In this document: positions 34,984-43,644 of the stretch, piece after piece
Layout of the letters: each line of letters begins with the position of its first letter
How positions within the stretch are numbered: position 1 is the stretch's first letter
Origin: Nitronereus sp964503895
Lineage (GTDB): Bacteria > Nitrospirota > Nitrospiria > Nitrospirales > UBA8639
NCBI GenBank assembly: GCA_964503895.1
Contig: CAZDCF010000007.1
Coordinates: 19,266-83,265 of the forward strand
Length of the DNA stretch: 64,000 bases
Direction of reading: 5' to 3'
Made by a program: the position numbers and the translations under genes
Notes under the pieces: model-generated
Told to the model about the DNA's origin: nothing
What the model saw: only the letters and a program-made list of their open reading frames with translations
The model's database searches: none

Positions 34984-35700
34984 CTATTTGTGCAATCCGC
35001 ATTCTGTCTTTTCAAAATTATTCCAGCGTCCGGAACGAGGGTCCTGGCCTAATTGAACAGGCGCTGTACAATGTGTGCATCCAATACTCGGATAGTTTTG
35101 ATCATGCAGCACGTTGTATGGCAAATCATTTGCCTTGATGTAGGACCAGACCGCATCATTTGTCCAAGCTGCCAAAGGATTGAATTTCACGAGTTTAAAT
35201 TTTTCATCCCATTCCATAATCTTAGCATTGGCACGAGTGGGAGCTTGGTCACGTCGGATACCAGTCACCCAAGCGGAATATCTTTTCAAGACACGTGTGA
35301 GTGGATCGACTTTCCGAATCTTGCAGCATTGGTCAGGTTGCTGAATCCATAACAGATCCCCGAACTTTTCAGCCTGTTGCTCTGGCGTAAACTCAGATTT
35401 CACTTCGATTATTTGCTCAGACCCAAGGCTATACTTAATCTTAATGCGCTCACGGACATCGTGGGTTTCTTTAAAAAGAAAGTCTGTATCTAAATAAAAG
35501 AACGATGATTTGGGATTAATTTGATGCATCATGTCCCAGATCACGACATCCTCCGGACCAAAACTGCAGGCTAATACAATACTGGGGAAATATTGACCCA
35601 ACCCATAAGCCAACACCTCTTGAGGTGTTTGACCTTCGAACCGTTGGTTGATGTCTTTTAATTCCTCAATCGATGGCTGGGACCGAGACGTTGCACTCAT
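34984..35700 (-). CDS. cysH: Assimilatory adenylylsulfate (APS) reductase
   Basis: Reduces activated sulfate to sulfite with thioredoxin. The 238-residue protein carries the [4Fe-4S] ligands that separate APS reductase from PAPS reductase: Cys125-Cys126 (QCCKIRKVDPL) and Cys208/Cys211 (GCTHCTAPV). The nucleophile is Cys234 in the C-terminal ECGLHK. It also has CSFGPEDVVI and TGIRRDQAPTRA substrate motifs. The iron-sulfur ligands predict APS as substrate, so no APS kinase is needed. It lies 41 bp after the sulfite reductase gene. Confidence 0.94.
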   Translation of the reverse strand: MSATSRSQPSIEELKDINQRFEGQTPQEVLAYGLGQYFPSIVLACSFGPEDVVIWDMMHQINPKSSFFYLDTDFLFKETHDVRERIKIKYSLGSEQIIEVKSEFTPEQQAEKFGDLLWIQQPDQCCKIRKVDPLTRVLKRYSAWVTGIRRDQAPTRANAKIMEWDEKFKLVKFNPLAAWTNDAVWSYIKANDLPYNVLHDQNYPSIGCTHCTAPVQLGQDPRSGRWNNFEKTECGLHK

Positions 35701-35741
35701 GGGGTATTCTCTTATCCACTCCGAATTATCTGCCTATTGAT

Positions 35742-38216
35742 TTAGACTTCCACCTTTTCTACTAATACCTTGAAATGTTGTTCATCTGCTTCTAGAGGAT
35801 CTTCCGCAATTACCTTATGCCCGTCATTCCGCAAACTCATGGGAACGTTTTTAATCGGATCACCAGCGTCGAGCCACACTTCAAGGCGTTCGCCGTCATC
35901 CATCATTTCAAGTTTCAATTTGGTTTTCACATAATTCAGTGGGCACATGACGCCGCGTAGGTCAAGCACTGTCACGTCCTCAACGGGTTCACTCGGAGCC
36001 GGGGGCCCTACCTCAACTGCAGGTTGACTCTCTTCAGACACTTCACCCAATCCAAGCTTTAGATCTTGCCCGATTTGGTCAGTTAATCGACGGCATACAT
36101 CCACGAAACCTTGGGCAAAGGCCATCTTCTCTTGGGTGAATTTCTCAGTGCTATTTTTGGTGCTGAGAACGCCAGTCTTGCTGGAAATGTTGCGATAGGC
36201 TTCTGGAATGAGACCATTTCCCCCAGCTGTAAATTGATCAAATTCCGCTAAGGTATCGGCATCTGTATTGGGGTCGATACCTTCAGTCACCAGCAAAGCC
36301 TTTGCCCCAGCCACGACCGCACGATATGCTTTATTAATAGCCATGGCGAACTGATGTTTCTCAGCCAAGATCCGTGCCTGGTACAGTTCTTGCTCCGCTT
36401 CCAAGATACGGTTATCAATCATTTCCACCGCACCGCCGGCACATTCACCTGGGCCAAGATCTTCCACGGAAAATTCTTCCTCTGCCTCCCAATCGAAATA
36501 GTACGAGGAATCTTCTTCGAATGGAGGCAAAATAGAGTGCGGGATCAATTCTTCTTTTAACTTCGCCTTACCGGTACGCTTAATAAACGTGAACAAACTT
36601 TCACCCTCCTGCCGATCACGCCGATAAAGGTCCACCACATGTGACACGGCAGCAGGAACATTCTTGGCTGGAAGCTTGACGGTCATTTTCCCAACTTCCG
36701 CTGTTCCATTAATTTGTCCACCAAGATGAAGTTCGTACACTGGAGCAATATGTTCGCCAATACGTTTACCCACTCCATGCAAACCGATGGTTGCTGTGTG
36801 ATGCTGGGCGCAGGAGTTATGGCAGCCACTAATATGAATCGTGGTGCCTTTCATATCCTCAGGAACTTTTCCTGGCGGAAATACCTCCTCTAAAGCCCTG
36901 GCCATGCCTTTAGAGGAGGTAATCCCTAGCCCACAGGTGTCCGTACCAGGGCAAGCGACAATATCCTCGGTTTTGTTTGCTCCAGGTTGTCCCAATCCGT
37001 GAGATTCAAGTTCTTGATGGAACGCTTCTAATTGGCCTTCGGAGATCCAACGAACAATTAGATTTTGCCCAATGGTTGTACGGATATTGCCATTGGAATA
37101 TTTTTCTGCGAGATCGGCAACCGCCAGCATTTGTTCAGTGGTTATATCCCCAGTCGGCAATCGAAGAACAGCAGCCATAAAGCCTTCTTGTCGTTGTTTT
37201 ACCACATTCGTTCGTTTCCACATTCCAAATGGCGTTCCCGAGTCGGGACTCTGCCCATTGCTTCCATTACCGTTTCCACCGTTTTTCGTGGGCATGATAA
37301 GTGGCGCCGTATCGGCGTGCACCAAAAGTTTAATGGATTGATGCGAAGGAGCTTTACCGAACATGCTTTCATAGGCTTCCTCCCACCGGCAGCGAAATTC
37401 CTCGAAGCCAAGTTTCTCGATCACAAATTTCATCCTGGCCTTACTGCGGTTTTTCCGGTTCCCAAGATTATCAAACACTTTGATTACAGCTTCGATCGAA
37501 GGGATAAGATCATCCATAGGCACAAATTCACGCAACAAATGCGCAATACGGGGAGCTGAACCCAAGCCGCCACCCACAACCATCCTGAATCCAATCGTCC
37601 CGTCTTCTCCTTTGACAGCTAATAGCCCAACGTCATGTATCGGAGTCATGGCGCAATCATGTTTGCACCCTGATAACGCAATTTTGAATTTCCTCGGAAG
37701 GGTTTGGGTTAAGGGATTGCGAAGCAAATGATGCGCAATAGTCTTCGCATACGGAGTGACATCGACCACCTCACCTTGGCAGACCCCAGCTAAATGACAT
37801 GCTGTAACATTTCGCACGGTATTTGCGCAGGCTTCCCTTGTCGTGACATCAACTTCCGCCAACTTTCGCATGACCGTGCCAATTTGTTTCAGTGGAACAA
37901 AGTGAATTTGAATATCTTGACGCGTAGTCACATGTCCCACGCCTGTTCCATAAGTATCAGTCAGCTCCGCAATGCGCCGAAGTTGATTGGCGTCCAACCC
38001 ACCAAAGGGAATTTTGATGCGAACCATCTGCACATCTGGCTGACGTTGGCCATAGATGCCATACTGCAAGCGAAACGGTTTGAACAGGTCCATGGGAGTC
38101 TCACCTGACTGTAAACGTGAGACTTCATCTTCAAATGTTTCAATCTCTTCGAGGATTTCTTGGGGGATCGTAATGGTTCGAATCTCGGGAATCACTGATG
38201 AACGGCCCGTATTCAT
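35742..38216 (-). CDS. Sulfite reductase with duplicated siroheme/[4Fe-4S] halves, HEPN-like segment and TusA-like tail
   Basis: 824 residues. Residues about 40-280 form one nitrite/sulfite reductase half with Cys140/Cys146 (CHLAGVC) and Cys184/Cys188 (GCKHDC). Residues about 325-560 form a second half with Cys422/Cys428 (CPGTDTC) and Cys465/Cys469 (GCHNSC). Usually only one half keeps the four ligands. A Gly/Asn linker (312-325) joins them. Residues about 600-720 are helical and HEPN-like (MAINKAYRAVVAGAKALL). Residues 748-824 are TusA-like (LDLRGVMCPLNYVKTKL, Cys758). It should reduce sulfite to sulfide; no flavoprotein partner is nearby, so ferredoxin is the likely donor. Confidence 0.88.
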   Translation of the reverse strand: MNTGRSSVIPEIRTITIPQEILEEIETFEDEVSRLQSGETPMDLFKPFRLQYGIYGQRQPDVQMVRIKIPFGGLDANQLRRIAELTDTYGTGVGHVTTRQDIQIHFVPLKQIGTVMRKLAEVDVTTREACANTVRNVTACHLAGVCQGEVVDVTPYAKTIAHHLLRNPLTQTLPRKFKIALSGCKHDCAMTPIHDVGLLAVKGEDGTIGFRMVVGGGLGSAPRIAHLLREFVPMDDLIPSIEAVIKVFDNLGNRKNRSKARMKFVIEKLGFEEFRCRWEEAYESMFGKAPSHQSIKLLVHADTAPLIMPTKNGGNGNGSNGQSPDSGTPFGMWKRTNVVKQRQEGFMAAVLRLPTGDITTEQMLAVADLAEKYSNGNIRTTIGQNLIVRWISEGQLEAFHQELESHGLGQPGANKTEDIVACPGTDTCGLGITSSKGMARALEEVFPPGKVPEDMKGTTIHISGCHNSCAQHHTATIGLHGVGKRIGEHIAPVYELHLGGQINGTAEVGKMTVKLPAKNVPAAVSHVVDLYRRDRQEGESLFTFIKRTGKAKLKEELIPHSILPPFEEDSSYYFDWEAEEEFSVEDLGPGECAGGAVEMIDNRILEAEQELYQARILAEKHQFAMAINKAYRAVVAGAKALLVTEGIDPNTDADTLAEFDQFTAGGNGLIPEAYRNISSKTGVLSTKNSTEKFTQEKMAFAQGFVDVCRRLTDQIGQDLKLGLGEVSEESQPAVEVGPPAPSEPVEDVTVLDLRGVMCPLNYVKTKLKLEMMDDGERLEVWLDAGDPIKNVPMSLRNDGHKVIAEDPLEADEQHFKVLVEKVEV

Positions 38217-38276
38217 GGTGCGCCTCCGGCAAAAGTCGATAATAAAATGAAAGTGTTAATTTTTTTGCTGGTCTCT

Positions 38277-38294
38277 GAACCAAATCAGTGGTTC
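38277..38294. promoter_or_regulatory. Inverted repeat upstream of the sulfite reductase gene
   Basis: GAACCA-aatcag-TGGTTC, a 6-bp perfect inverted repeat in the 100-bp spacer between the Rrf2 gene and the sulfite reductase gene. It could be a regulator-binding site or a small RNA hairpin. Not assignable further. Confidence 0.3.
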
Positions 38295-38316
38295 TTTTAA
38301 AAAATTCTAACTCTTC

Positions 38317-38772
38317 CTAAATGTGGTACATTGGAACCTGCTCTTGTTCCATTTGGTTGTATTGTTGCGATAAGGTTTCTAGCGTCACAGAATTCAGCAC
38401 TTCTAGCTCTGCTTGGCGAGCACGGTCCCATATTGTAGATAATAAACCCTCAAGCTGTATAGGACGTTTAGTTTGCCCATTGTGAGTCATTTGTCGTACA
38501 TCGGTATCCAAGGAACCATTCATCGCTTCCACAATATCCGCTAAGGAAAGATCCGCCGGCGCTTTTTTCAGAGAATATCCTCCTTGAGCTCCACGCAAAC
38601 TGTCGACAATCCCCCCTTGTTTCAGAGCCTGTAGCACTTGCTCAATAAAACGAATCGGGATTGATTGTCGAGTGGCAATTACCCTAGCCTGCACTGGGGC
38701 ACGGCCATACCGCAGAGCCAACTCGAGGGTCACCCAAATACCATACGTGAGCTTTAAGGGAACGCGAAGCAA
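38317..38772 (-). CDS. Rrf2-family transcriptional regulator (CymR-like)
   Basis: 151 residues. The winged-helix pattern of Rrf2 is present: LKLTYGIWVTLELALRYG, IPIRFIEQVLQALKQGGIVDSLRGAQGGYSLKK, LSLADIVEAMNG. It has no cysteine at all, so it cannot hold the Fe-S cluster of IscR/NsrR and instead resembles CymR, the cysteine-metabolism repressor that works with CysK. It is directly upstream of the sulfate-assimilation genes and in the same direction, so it is their likely regulator. The start is TTG 38772, with GAAAGG about 10 bp before. Confidence 0.88.
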   Translation of the reverse strand: MLRVPLKLTYGIWVTLELALRYGRAPVQARVIATRQSIPIRFIEQVLQALKQGGIVDSLRGAQGGYSLKKAPADLSLADIVEAMNGSLDTDVRQMTHNGQTKRPIQLEGLLSTIWDRARQAELEVLNSVTLETLSQQYNQMEQEQVPMYHI

Positions 38773-38850
38773 TTAATTCATACCTTTCCGATAGGAATTG
38801 TGTTAATTTATAGTGTGAGACAGCAATCTGTCAAATATTCTTAACTTCTC

Positions 38851-40008
38851 TTAAATATCAATTGGATATGCGCTAAATCCGAGGTGATTGAGCTTGGAAA
38901 CTAATGAGTGGCTCGCATTTTTGAGACCAACCGAAGAAGTAAAAAATTCGTGGCGGGTTGGGTAATTCTTTCGAAGTTTGTCAAATCCAGCAGAACGATC
39001 ACATACAGGTTGAGAGAGCAAGGATCTTAATCGAGCATCATCACCCGTAAGATCGTAAAGTCGAGTGGCTAACTGATGGACCACGAATTGAAACTTCAAG
39101 CTTTCTGTTTCAATAGCATGAGGAAGGCGAGTTGTTCGAGTCATTTCGGGAGAGAGATCCCATGTTGGGGTAACCCCAAAAAATTCGCAGGCTGATCGAT
39201 ACATCATCCGAGTTCCATTTATTTTTCCTTGGAAGGAATAACCTGCAATATGGGGAGTAGCGATGGTGACCCGATTTACCAATTCCCAATTTATTGATGG
39301 TTCTTTTTCCCACACGTCTAATACCGCACCTTGCAGAGAACCATTCTTTAACCCTTCGAGAAGAGCAAGGTTATTCACAACTTCTCCGCGCGAGACATTA
39401 ATCAAAACAGACGAAGGCGATAATTTGGCCAGTTCTTTTTCGCCGATCAAATGAAGAGTTTTATCAATTCCCTCTTTTGTAAGGGGAACATGAAGAGTCA
39501 CAATGTCAGCTTTCAAAATCTCATCCAACGGTCGGTAGCACGCGTTTCCTGTCTTCCTTTGTAATGGGGGATCATTCAAGATTATTTCCATTCCCAACCC
39601 ACGGGCGATATTTGCCACTAGCTGTCCGATTCGACCTACCCCCACGATTCCCAAGGACCTTCCTTCAAGCGAAAAGTTGAACCGAGCAGCCACAGTCGCT
39701 AGGGCCGTCAATATATATTCCGCAACAGAATTGGCATTACATCCAGCGGCATCAGCAAAACTAATTTGTTGTTGGGAAAGATATTCGAAATCAATATGAT
39801 CAATGCCAGCCGTGGCAGTTCCAACGAAACGGATGCCCGTGCCTGCCAATAGCTTTTCATTTACCCGAGTCACAGAACGAACAATGAGAGCCGTCACATC
39901 ACCTAATGATTCTCGGGTAATGTGGCGACCAGGCAACACGCTGACCGACCCAAGGTGGGAAAAGGCTTCCTCCGCAAACAGAATGTTTTCATCAATCACG
40001 ATGTTCAT
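38851..40008 (-). CDS. pdxB: Erythronate-4-phosphate dehydrogenase
   Basis: NAD-dependent oxidation of 4-phosphoerythronate in the DXP-dependent pyridoxal phosphate pathway. The 385-residue protein starts MNIVIDENILFAEEAFSHLG, has FVGTATAGIDHIDFEYL, the nucleotide-binding GIVGVGRIGQLVANIARGLG, the ATPHIAGYSFQGK catalytic His region and the PdxB-specific C-terminal dimerisation domain. It lies 78 bp upstream of the Rrf2 gene in the same direction. PLP is the cofactor of cysteine synthase, so grouping with sulfur genes may be meaningful or incidental. Confidence 0.94.
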   Translation of the reverse strand: MNIVIDENILFAEEAFSHLGSVSVLPGRHITRESLGDVTALIVRSVTRVNEKLLAGTGIRFVGTATAGIDHIDFEYLSQQQISFADAAGCNANSVAEYILTALATVAARFNFSLEGRSLGIVGVGRIGQLVANIARGLGMEIILNDPPLQRKTGNACYRPLDEILKADIVTLHVPLTKEGIDKTLHLIGEKELAKLSPSSVLINVSRGEVVNNLALLEGLKNGSLQGAVLDVWEKEPSINWELVNRVTIATPHIAGYSFQGKINGTRMMYRSACEFFGVTPTWDLSPEMTRTTRLPHAIETESLKFQFVVHQLATRLYDLTGDDARLRSLLSQPVCDRSAGFDKLRKNYPTRHEFFTSSVGLKNASHSLVSKLNHLGFSAYPIDI

Positions 40009-40168
40009 TGCAATCTTTTTAGACCCAAGAAAGTTGGTTTTATAACTCGGGATATCATACTATCTATTTCACTAAATATCTGTCGTTAAGAAGGGCCATG
40101 TAATTGCAGGACCCAAAACCAGCCTGATAATCAAGACAAGAGATCATATAACCAGATAGGGGTAAGTG

Positions 40169-40756
40169 ATGGCTAGTAGCGCAAAGAAAAAAACACCGAG
40201 AAAAAAGACAGCCACTGCCGGCGCGGAAAAGAAAACTGCGGTGCAAAAGATCACCATAACGAAGAAAAGCGCCAAACCCTCACCGCCAGCTTCCATGAAA
40301 CAGCTAAAAGTTCGGCAAAAAGCACCAGCGTTTTCATTGCCCAATCAGGATGGAAAAATAGTGAGCCTATCCGATTACAAAGGGAAAAAAGTCGTGCTAT
40401 ACTTTTATCCTAAGGATGACACACCAGGATGCACCAAAGAGTCCTGTGCCTTTCGCGATGGGATTCATGAAATCCATGACATTAGAGCTAAGATCATTGG
40501 AGTGAGCGGCGATTCCGTTGAATCCCACAAAAAATTTGCCAAAAAATATAACCTCAATTTTCCTTTGCTGAGCGATGAAAGCAAGAAAATGCTCAAAACC
40601 TATGGTGTGTGGAAGGAAAAGTCTTTGTACGGCAGGAAATTCATGGGCATTGAGCGAACAACCTTTATTATCGATGAGAACGGCAAAATCGATGACATCT
40701 TCCACAAGGTAAAAGTCGATGGACACCTGGAAGAGGTATTAGGCAAGTTGGATTAA
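40169..40756 (+). CDS. bcp: Peroxiredoxin of the BCP/PrxQ type with lysine-rich N-terminal tail
   Basis: Thiol peroxidase. The core has YPKDDTPGCTKESCAFRD with peroxidatic Cys88 and, five residues on, resolving Cys93 (the 1-Cys/2-Cys PrxQ spacing). The fold spans residues about 44-195. The first 42 residues are an extra tail rich in Lys, Ala and Thr (AKKKTPRKKTATAG), not a signal peptide, resembling histone-like basic tails; typical BCP lacks it. ATG 40169 follows an AGGGG site; a GTG lies one codon earlier. It is divergent from pdxB and convergent with murJ. Confidence 0.93.
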   Translation: MASSAKKKTPRKKTATAGAEKKTAVQKITITKKSAKPSPPASMKQLKVRQKAPAFSLPNQDGKIVSLSDYKGKKVVLYFYPKDDTPGCTKESCAFRDGIHEIHDIRAKIIGVSGDSVESHKKFAKKYNLNFPLLSDESKKMLKTYGVWKEKSLYGRKFMGIERTTFIIDENGKIDDIFHKVKVDGHLEEVLGKLD

Positions 40757-40768
40757 ACCAGCTCGTAA

Positions 40769-42391
40769 TCAAGAGGAGAAAGTTTTTTTGCGGAGGACCT
40801 TAGTTTGGACCAATTGCCACAGCACCTCGAGTTCCTGAGATTGATACAAGGCATGCGTACCAATATAGCCAGTGACGCTTAACCCGATACCGACTACAAG
40901 CATAATAGTTTTGGCGATCCACGCATCCTCACGCTCCCAAACCGCAAGGCTCGCAATCCATAGACAGGCCAAAACTACCGGAATCGTGGCAAGCAACGCA
41001 CGCCCAAAAGATTGCCAAAAGTGCCACCAAGCAATGCCACCCAGCCGATAGGTAAGGATCGAAATAAGGATAACAATATTCACCATAGCAGAGAGTGCCG
41101 TGGCTAGGGCAAGTCCGACGTGTTCTAGCGGACCCATCAGGGACAGTGCCAACAGAATGTTGACGAACATGGCGACCACCGCCGCAATAGCGGGGGTCTT
41201 GGTATCTTGCATCGAGTAAAAGGCCGACACCACAACTCGTATCCCTGCAAATGCCCATAATCCGACAGCGTAAGCCAAAAGTGCTGCAGCTGTTCCTACC
41301 GTATCAGCCGCGGAAAATGCCCCGTGTTCAAAGAAAAGATGAATAATCGGAACTCGAAGCAAGATCAGCCCAGCCGTAGCCGGCAGGATGATAAACGCAA
41401 TCACCCGCAAACCAAAACCCAAGGTTTCCCGTAGTTCATCAAAGGAACCCTTGGCTGCATGCATAGAAAGTGTTGGAAGTATGGCAGTGGCCAGGGCCAC
41501 CCCAAATATCCCAAGAGGAAATTGAATAAGACGCATGCCATAGAACAAATACGTCGGCCCCCCCTCAAAATAGGAGGCCAGAATCGTATTGACCGTAATA
41601 TTGATTTGTGTCACTGAGGTGCCTAGTAAGGAAGGCACAATTAGCCACCCGATTTTCTTAACGCCGGGGTGCCCTAGCTTAAATTTCCATTGAAACAATA
41701 ATCCCCGATTCTGCACCCCAGGCAATTGTATCACCAACTGGGCCAACCCGCCGATCACTACACCAATTGCGACCCCAAATACGGGTTCATCCAGTAAAGG
41801 TGCAAGGAACAAGGCCGAGGCAATCACGCAAATATTAAAAAACACCGGCGCGAGCGCAGGTGCGGCAAAAGCCCGAAGCGAATTGAGGATACCCATGGTC
41901 AACGCTGCCAAGCTAATAAAAATCAAATATGGGAACATGACTTGTGTGAGAAGCGTAGTAAGTTGCAATTTCGTAGGGTCTTCATGAAATCCCGGAGCCA
42001 ACAGCCAAACAATCGTCGGTGCCACCACAATCCCAACAAGCGTAATCATCGTGACAATGGAAAGCAGCGTCGTAAACGCAGCACTCACCAACTCCCAAGT
42101 CTCTCGTTTGCTGCGAAGCGTGTGATATTCGGTGAACACCGGAATAAAGGCTGCTGACATGGACCCTTCCGCTAGCAATTCTCGCAGCAAATTGGGAATT
42201 CGGTAGGCAACGAAGAACGCGTCCGCTGAAGCTGAAGCCCCAAGAAGACGAGCGAGAATCATGTCCCGGATAAAGCCCAAAATACGGCTACCAAACGTCG
42301 CGATCCCTATGATACCTGCCGTTCCAGCAAGGGAACGATGGTCATCGGGGGGCTGATTGGCTAATGTGGATGGTTGCAGTGAATCAGACAT
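40769..42391 (-). CDS. murJ: Lipid II flippase MurJ
   Basis: Polytopic MOP-superfamily exporter that flips the peptidoglycan precursor lipid II. 540 residues and about 14 hydrophobic segments. Family phrases: GIIGIATFGSRILGFIRDMILARLLGASASADAFFVAYRIPNLLRELLAEGSMSAAFIPVF at the N-terminus (shown here in pieces of the family pattern GSRxLGFxRD and PNxLRxLxAEG), and GMRLIQFPLGIFGVALATAILP in TM7. Convergent with bcp, 12 bp apart. The length is typical. Confidence 0.96.
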   Translation of the reverse strand: MSDSLQPSTLANQPPDDHRSLAGTAGIIGIATFGSRILGFIRDMILARLLGASASADAFFVAYRIPNLLRELLAEGSMSAAFIPVFTEYHTLRSKRETWELVSAAFTTLLSIVTMITLVGIVVAPTIVWLLAPGFHEDPTKLQLTTLLTQVMFPYLIFISLAALTMGILNSLRAFAAPALAPVFFNICVIASALFLAPLLDEPVFGVAIGVVIGGLAQLVIQLPGVQNRGLLFQWKFKLGHPGVKKIGWLIVPSLLGTSVTQINITVNTILASYFEGGPTYLFYGMRLIQFPLGIFGVALATAILPTLSMHAAKGSFDELRETLGFGLRVIAFIILPATAGLILLRVPIIHLFFEHGAFSAADTVGTAAALLAYAVGLWAFAGIRVVVSAFYSMQDTKTPAIAAVVAMFVNILLALSLMGPLEHVGLALATALSAMVNIVILISILTYRLGGIAWWHFWQSFGRALLATIPVVLACLWIASLAVWEREDAWIAKTIMLVVGIGLSVTGYIGTHALYQSQELEVLWQLVQTKVLRKKTFSS

Positions 42392-42518
42392 GGACCCAGA
42401 TTCTAGCAGGATGTAGAAATAAGTTGAATGTCTTACGCGGCATCACCCAATAACTCCTCAAAATAGAAAAAATACAATAAAGATGGAAAAAACATTACAA
42501 AGGTTGACCCTGTTTAAG

Positions 42519-43439
42519 CTATAGCCCTCCTCGCTGTTCACGAGAGATCGTCAATTTGGCATCGATGAATTCTTGATGGGGAAGTTCAAGCGCCTTGGCA
42601 ATGTGACGGATTTCTTCGATCTCGGCATGAGATGTTTGATTAGCGGAATTGGCTATGGCGAAAAGACATCGAAGAAAGGCTTTGCGCTCATCGATGGTCG
42701 TGTAATCGCAGAAACCCATGGTGAGGCGGACAAGATCGAGCCCCCGCATAATCCGTGCGTGGCTCATCTCTGTGATCAGATCGGCTTCGTCCTTCGATAG
42801 ATTCCAGATTTGTTGCAGCCCAAGGCTCATAGCCTGCCGTTCTCGATGGCATACTTCACTATCAACCCACGCCACATGCGCCATGAGACCAGCAGCCAAG
42901 CAAATTTTTCGGATTTCTTTCTCCGGGATTTCCAGCTTGTGCCCACGGTTTTCCAATTCTGATGAAAACTGAAAGTAAATGGTGTTCTTAAGGAAGTCTT
43001 CAATTCGGTCTTCTCGCGACGACTTACCTGTATAATGGCTCGCCCGAGATTTAAGACTTTTCTTGAGGGGGCTCATAATGTGGGACAAGAATCCCGTACT
43101 TTTCGAATCCAAATCTTGACGAATGGTCTCGATTACCTCGGCATTGGCCGTGCCTCCCTCGACAGCAACTAATTTCTCAAGCGTCGTCAGTACTAGTTGC
43201 TTGTCACTCGCAGACCGAATGCCATTTAAAACTCGATCTAAGAGTTCCTCTCGTTCCGCATCTGTAACGGCGTGGGTCATATAAATTTCGAGTTGCATCC
43301 AATCTTCGCCAGAGATATCTGGGAGCAGAAAAAGTAGTTCTTTGAGAGCATTCACCTCATCAGTGTGCAAACGCCCATCCGTCCATGCAATCCCAATCAT
43401 GAGTTTGCCCAAATCTAAAATAAATTCCTTATTGGCCAT
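42519..43439 (-). CDS. Duplicated TerB-like domain protein
   Basis: 306 residues from ATG 43439, which has AAGGAG upstream; the frame is open to 43481. It consists of two all-helical units of the TerB (tellurite-resistance B) type: residues about 5-100 (KLMIGIAWTDGRLHTDEVNALKELL) and about 185-300 (GLMAHVAWVDSEVCHRERQAM). In both, the DG/DS acidic site after AW is kept, which in TerB binds metal ions. The linker is basic. TerB-like domains are found in stress and membrane-associated systems. No other ter gene is nearby. Confidence 0.8.
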   Translation of the reverse strand: MANKEFILDLGKLMIGIAWTDGRLHTDEVNALKELLFLLPDISGEDWMQLEIYMTHAVTDAEREELLDRVLNGIRSASDKQLVLTTLEKLVAVEGGTANAEVIETIRQDLDSKSTGFLSHIMSPLKKSLKSRASHYTGKSSREDRIEDFLKNTIYFQFSSELENRGHKLEIPEKEIRKICLAAGLMAHVAWVDSEVCHRERQAMSLGLQQIWNLSKDEADLITEMSHARIMRGLDLVRLTMGFCDYTTIDERKAFLRCLFAIANSANQTSHAEIEEIRHIAKALELPHQEFIDAKLTISREQRGGL

Positions 43440-43644
43440 TTGCGCTCCTTTTTCAATTGAAGATAGAGGCCACGTTGACACCCAAAAGAGTCTTTCTATA
43501 GCATCTTTTTCTTTGTTTTGTCTTTAAACAATTGGGAGAGGACTTATCCTTGTGGTTCACGGGTTTCGTTATTTAATCTCCACCCATCAGGCTAACGTCT
43601 TGAAACTGTAATCCATTTTCTTTTTTCCAGCCTACTTATTCACA

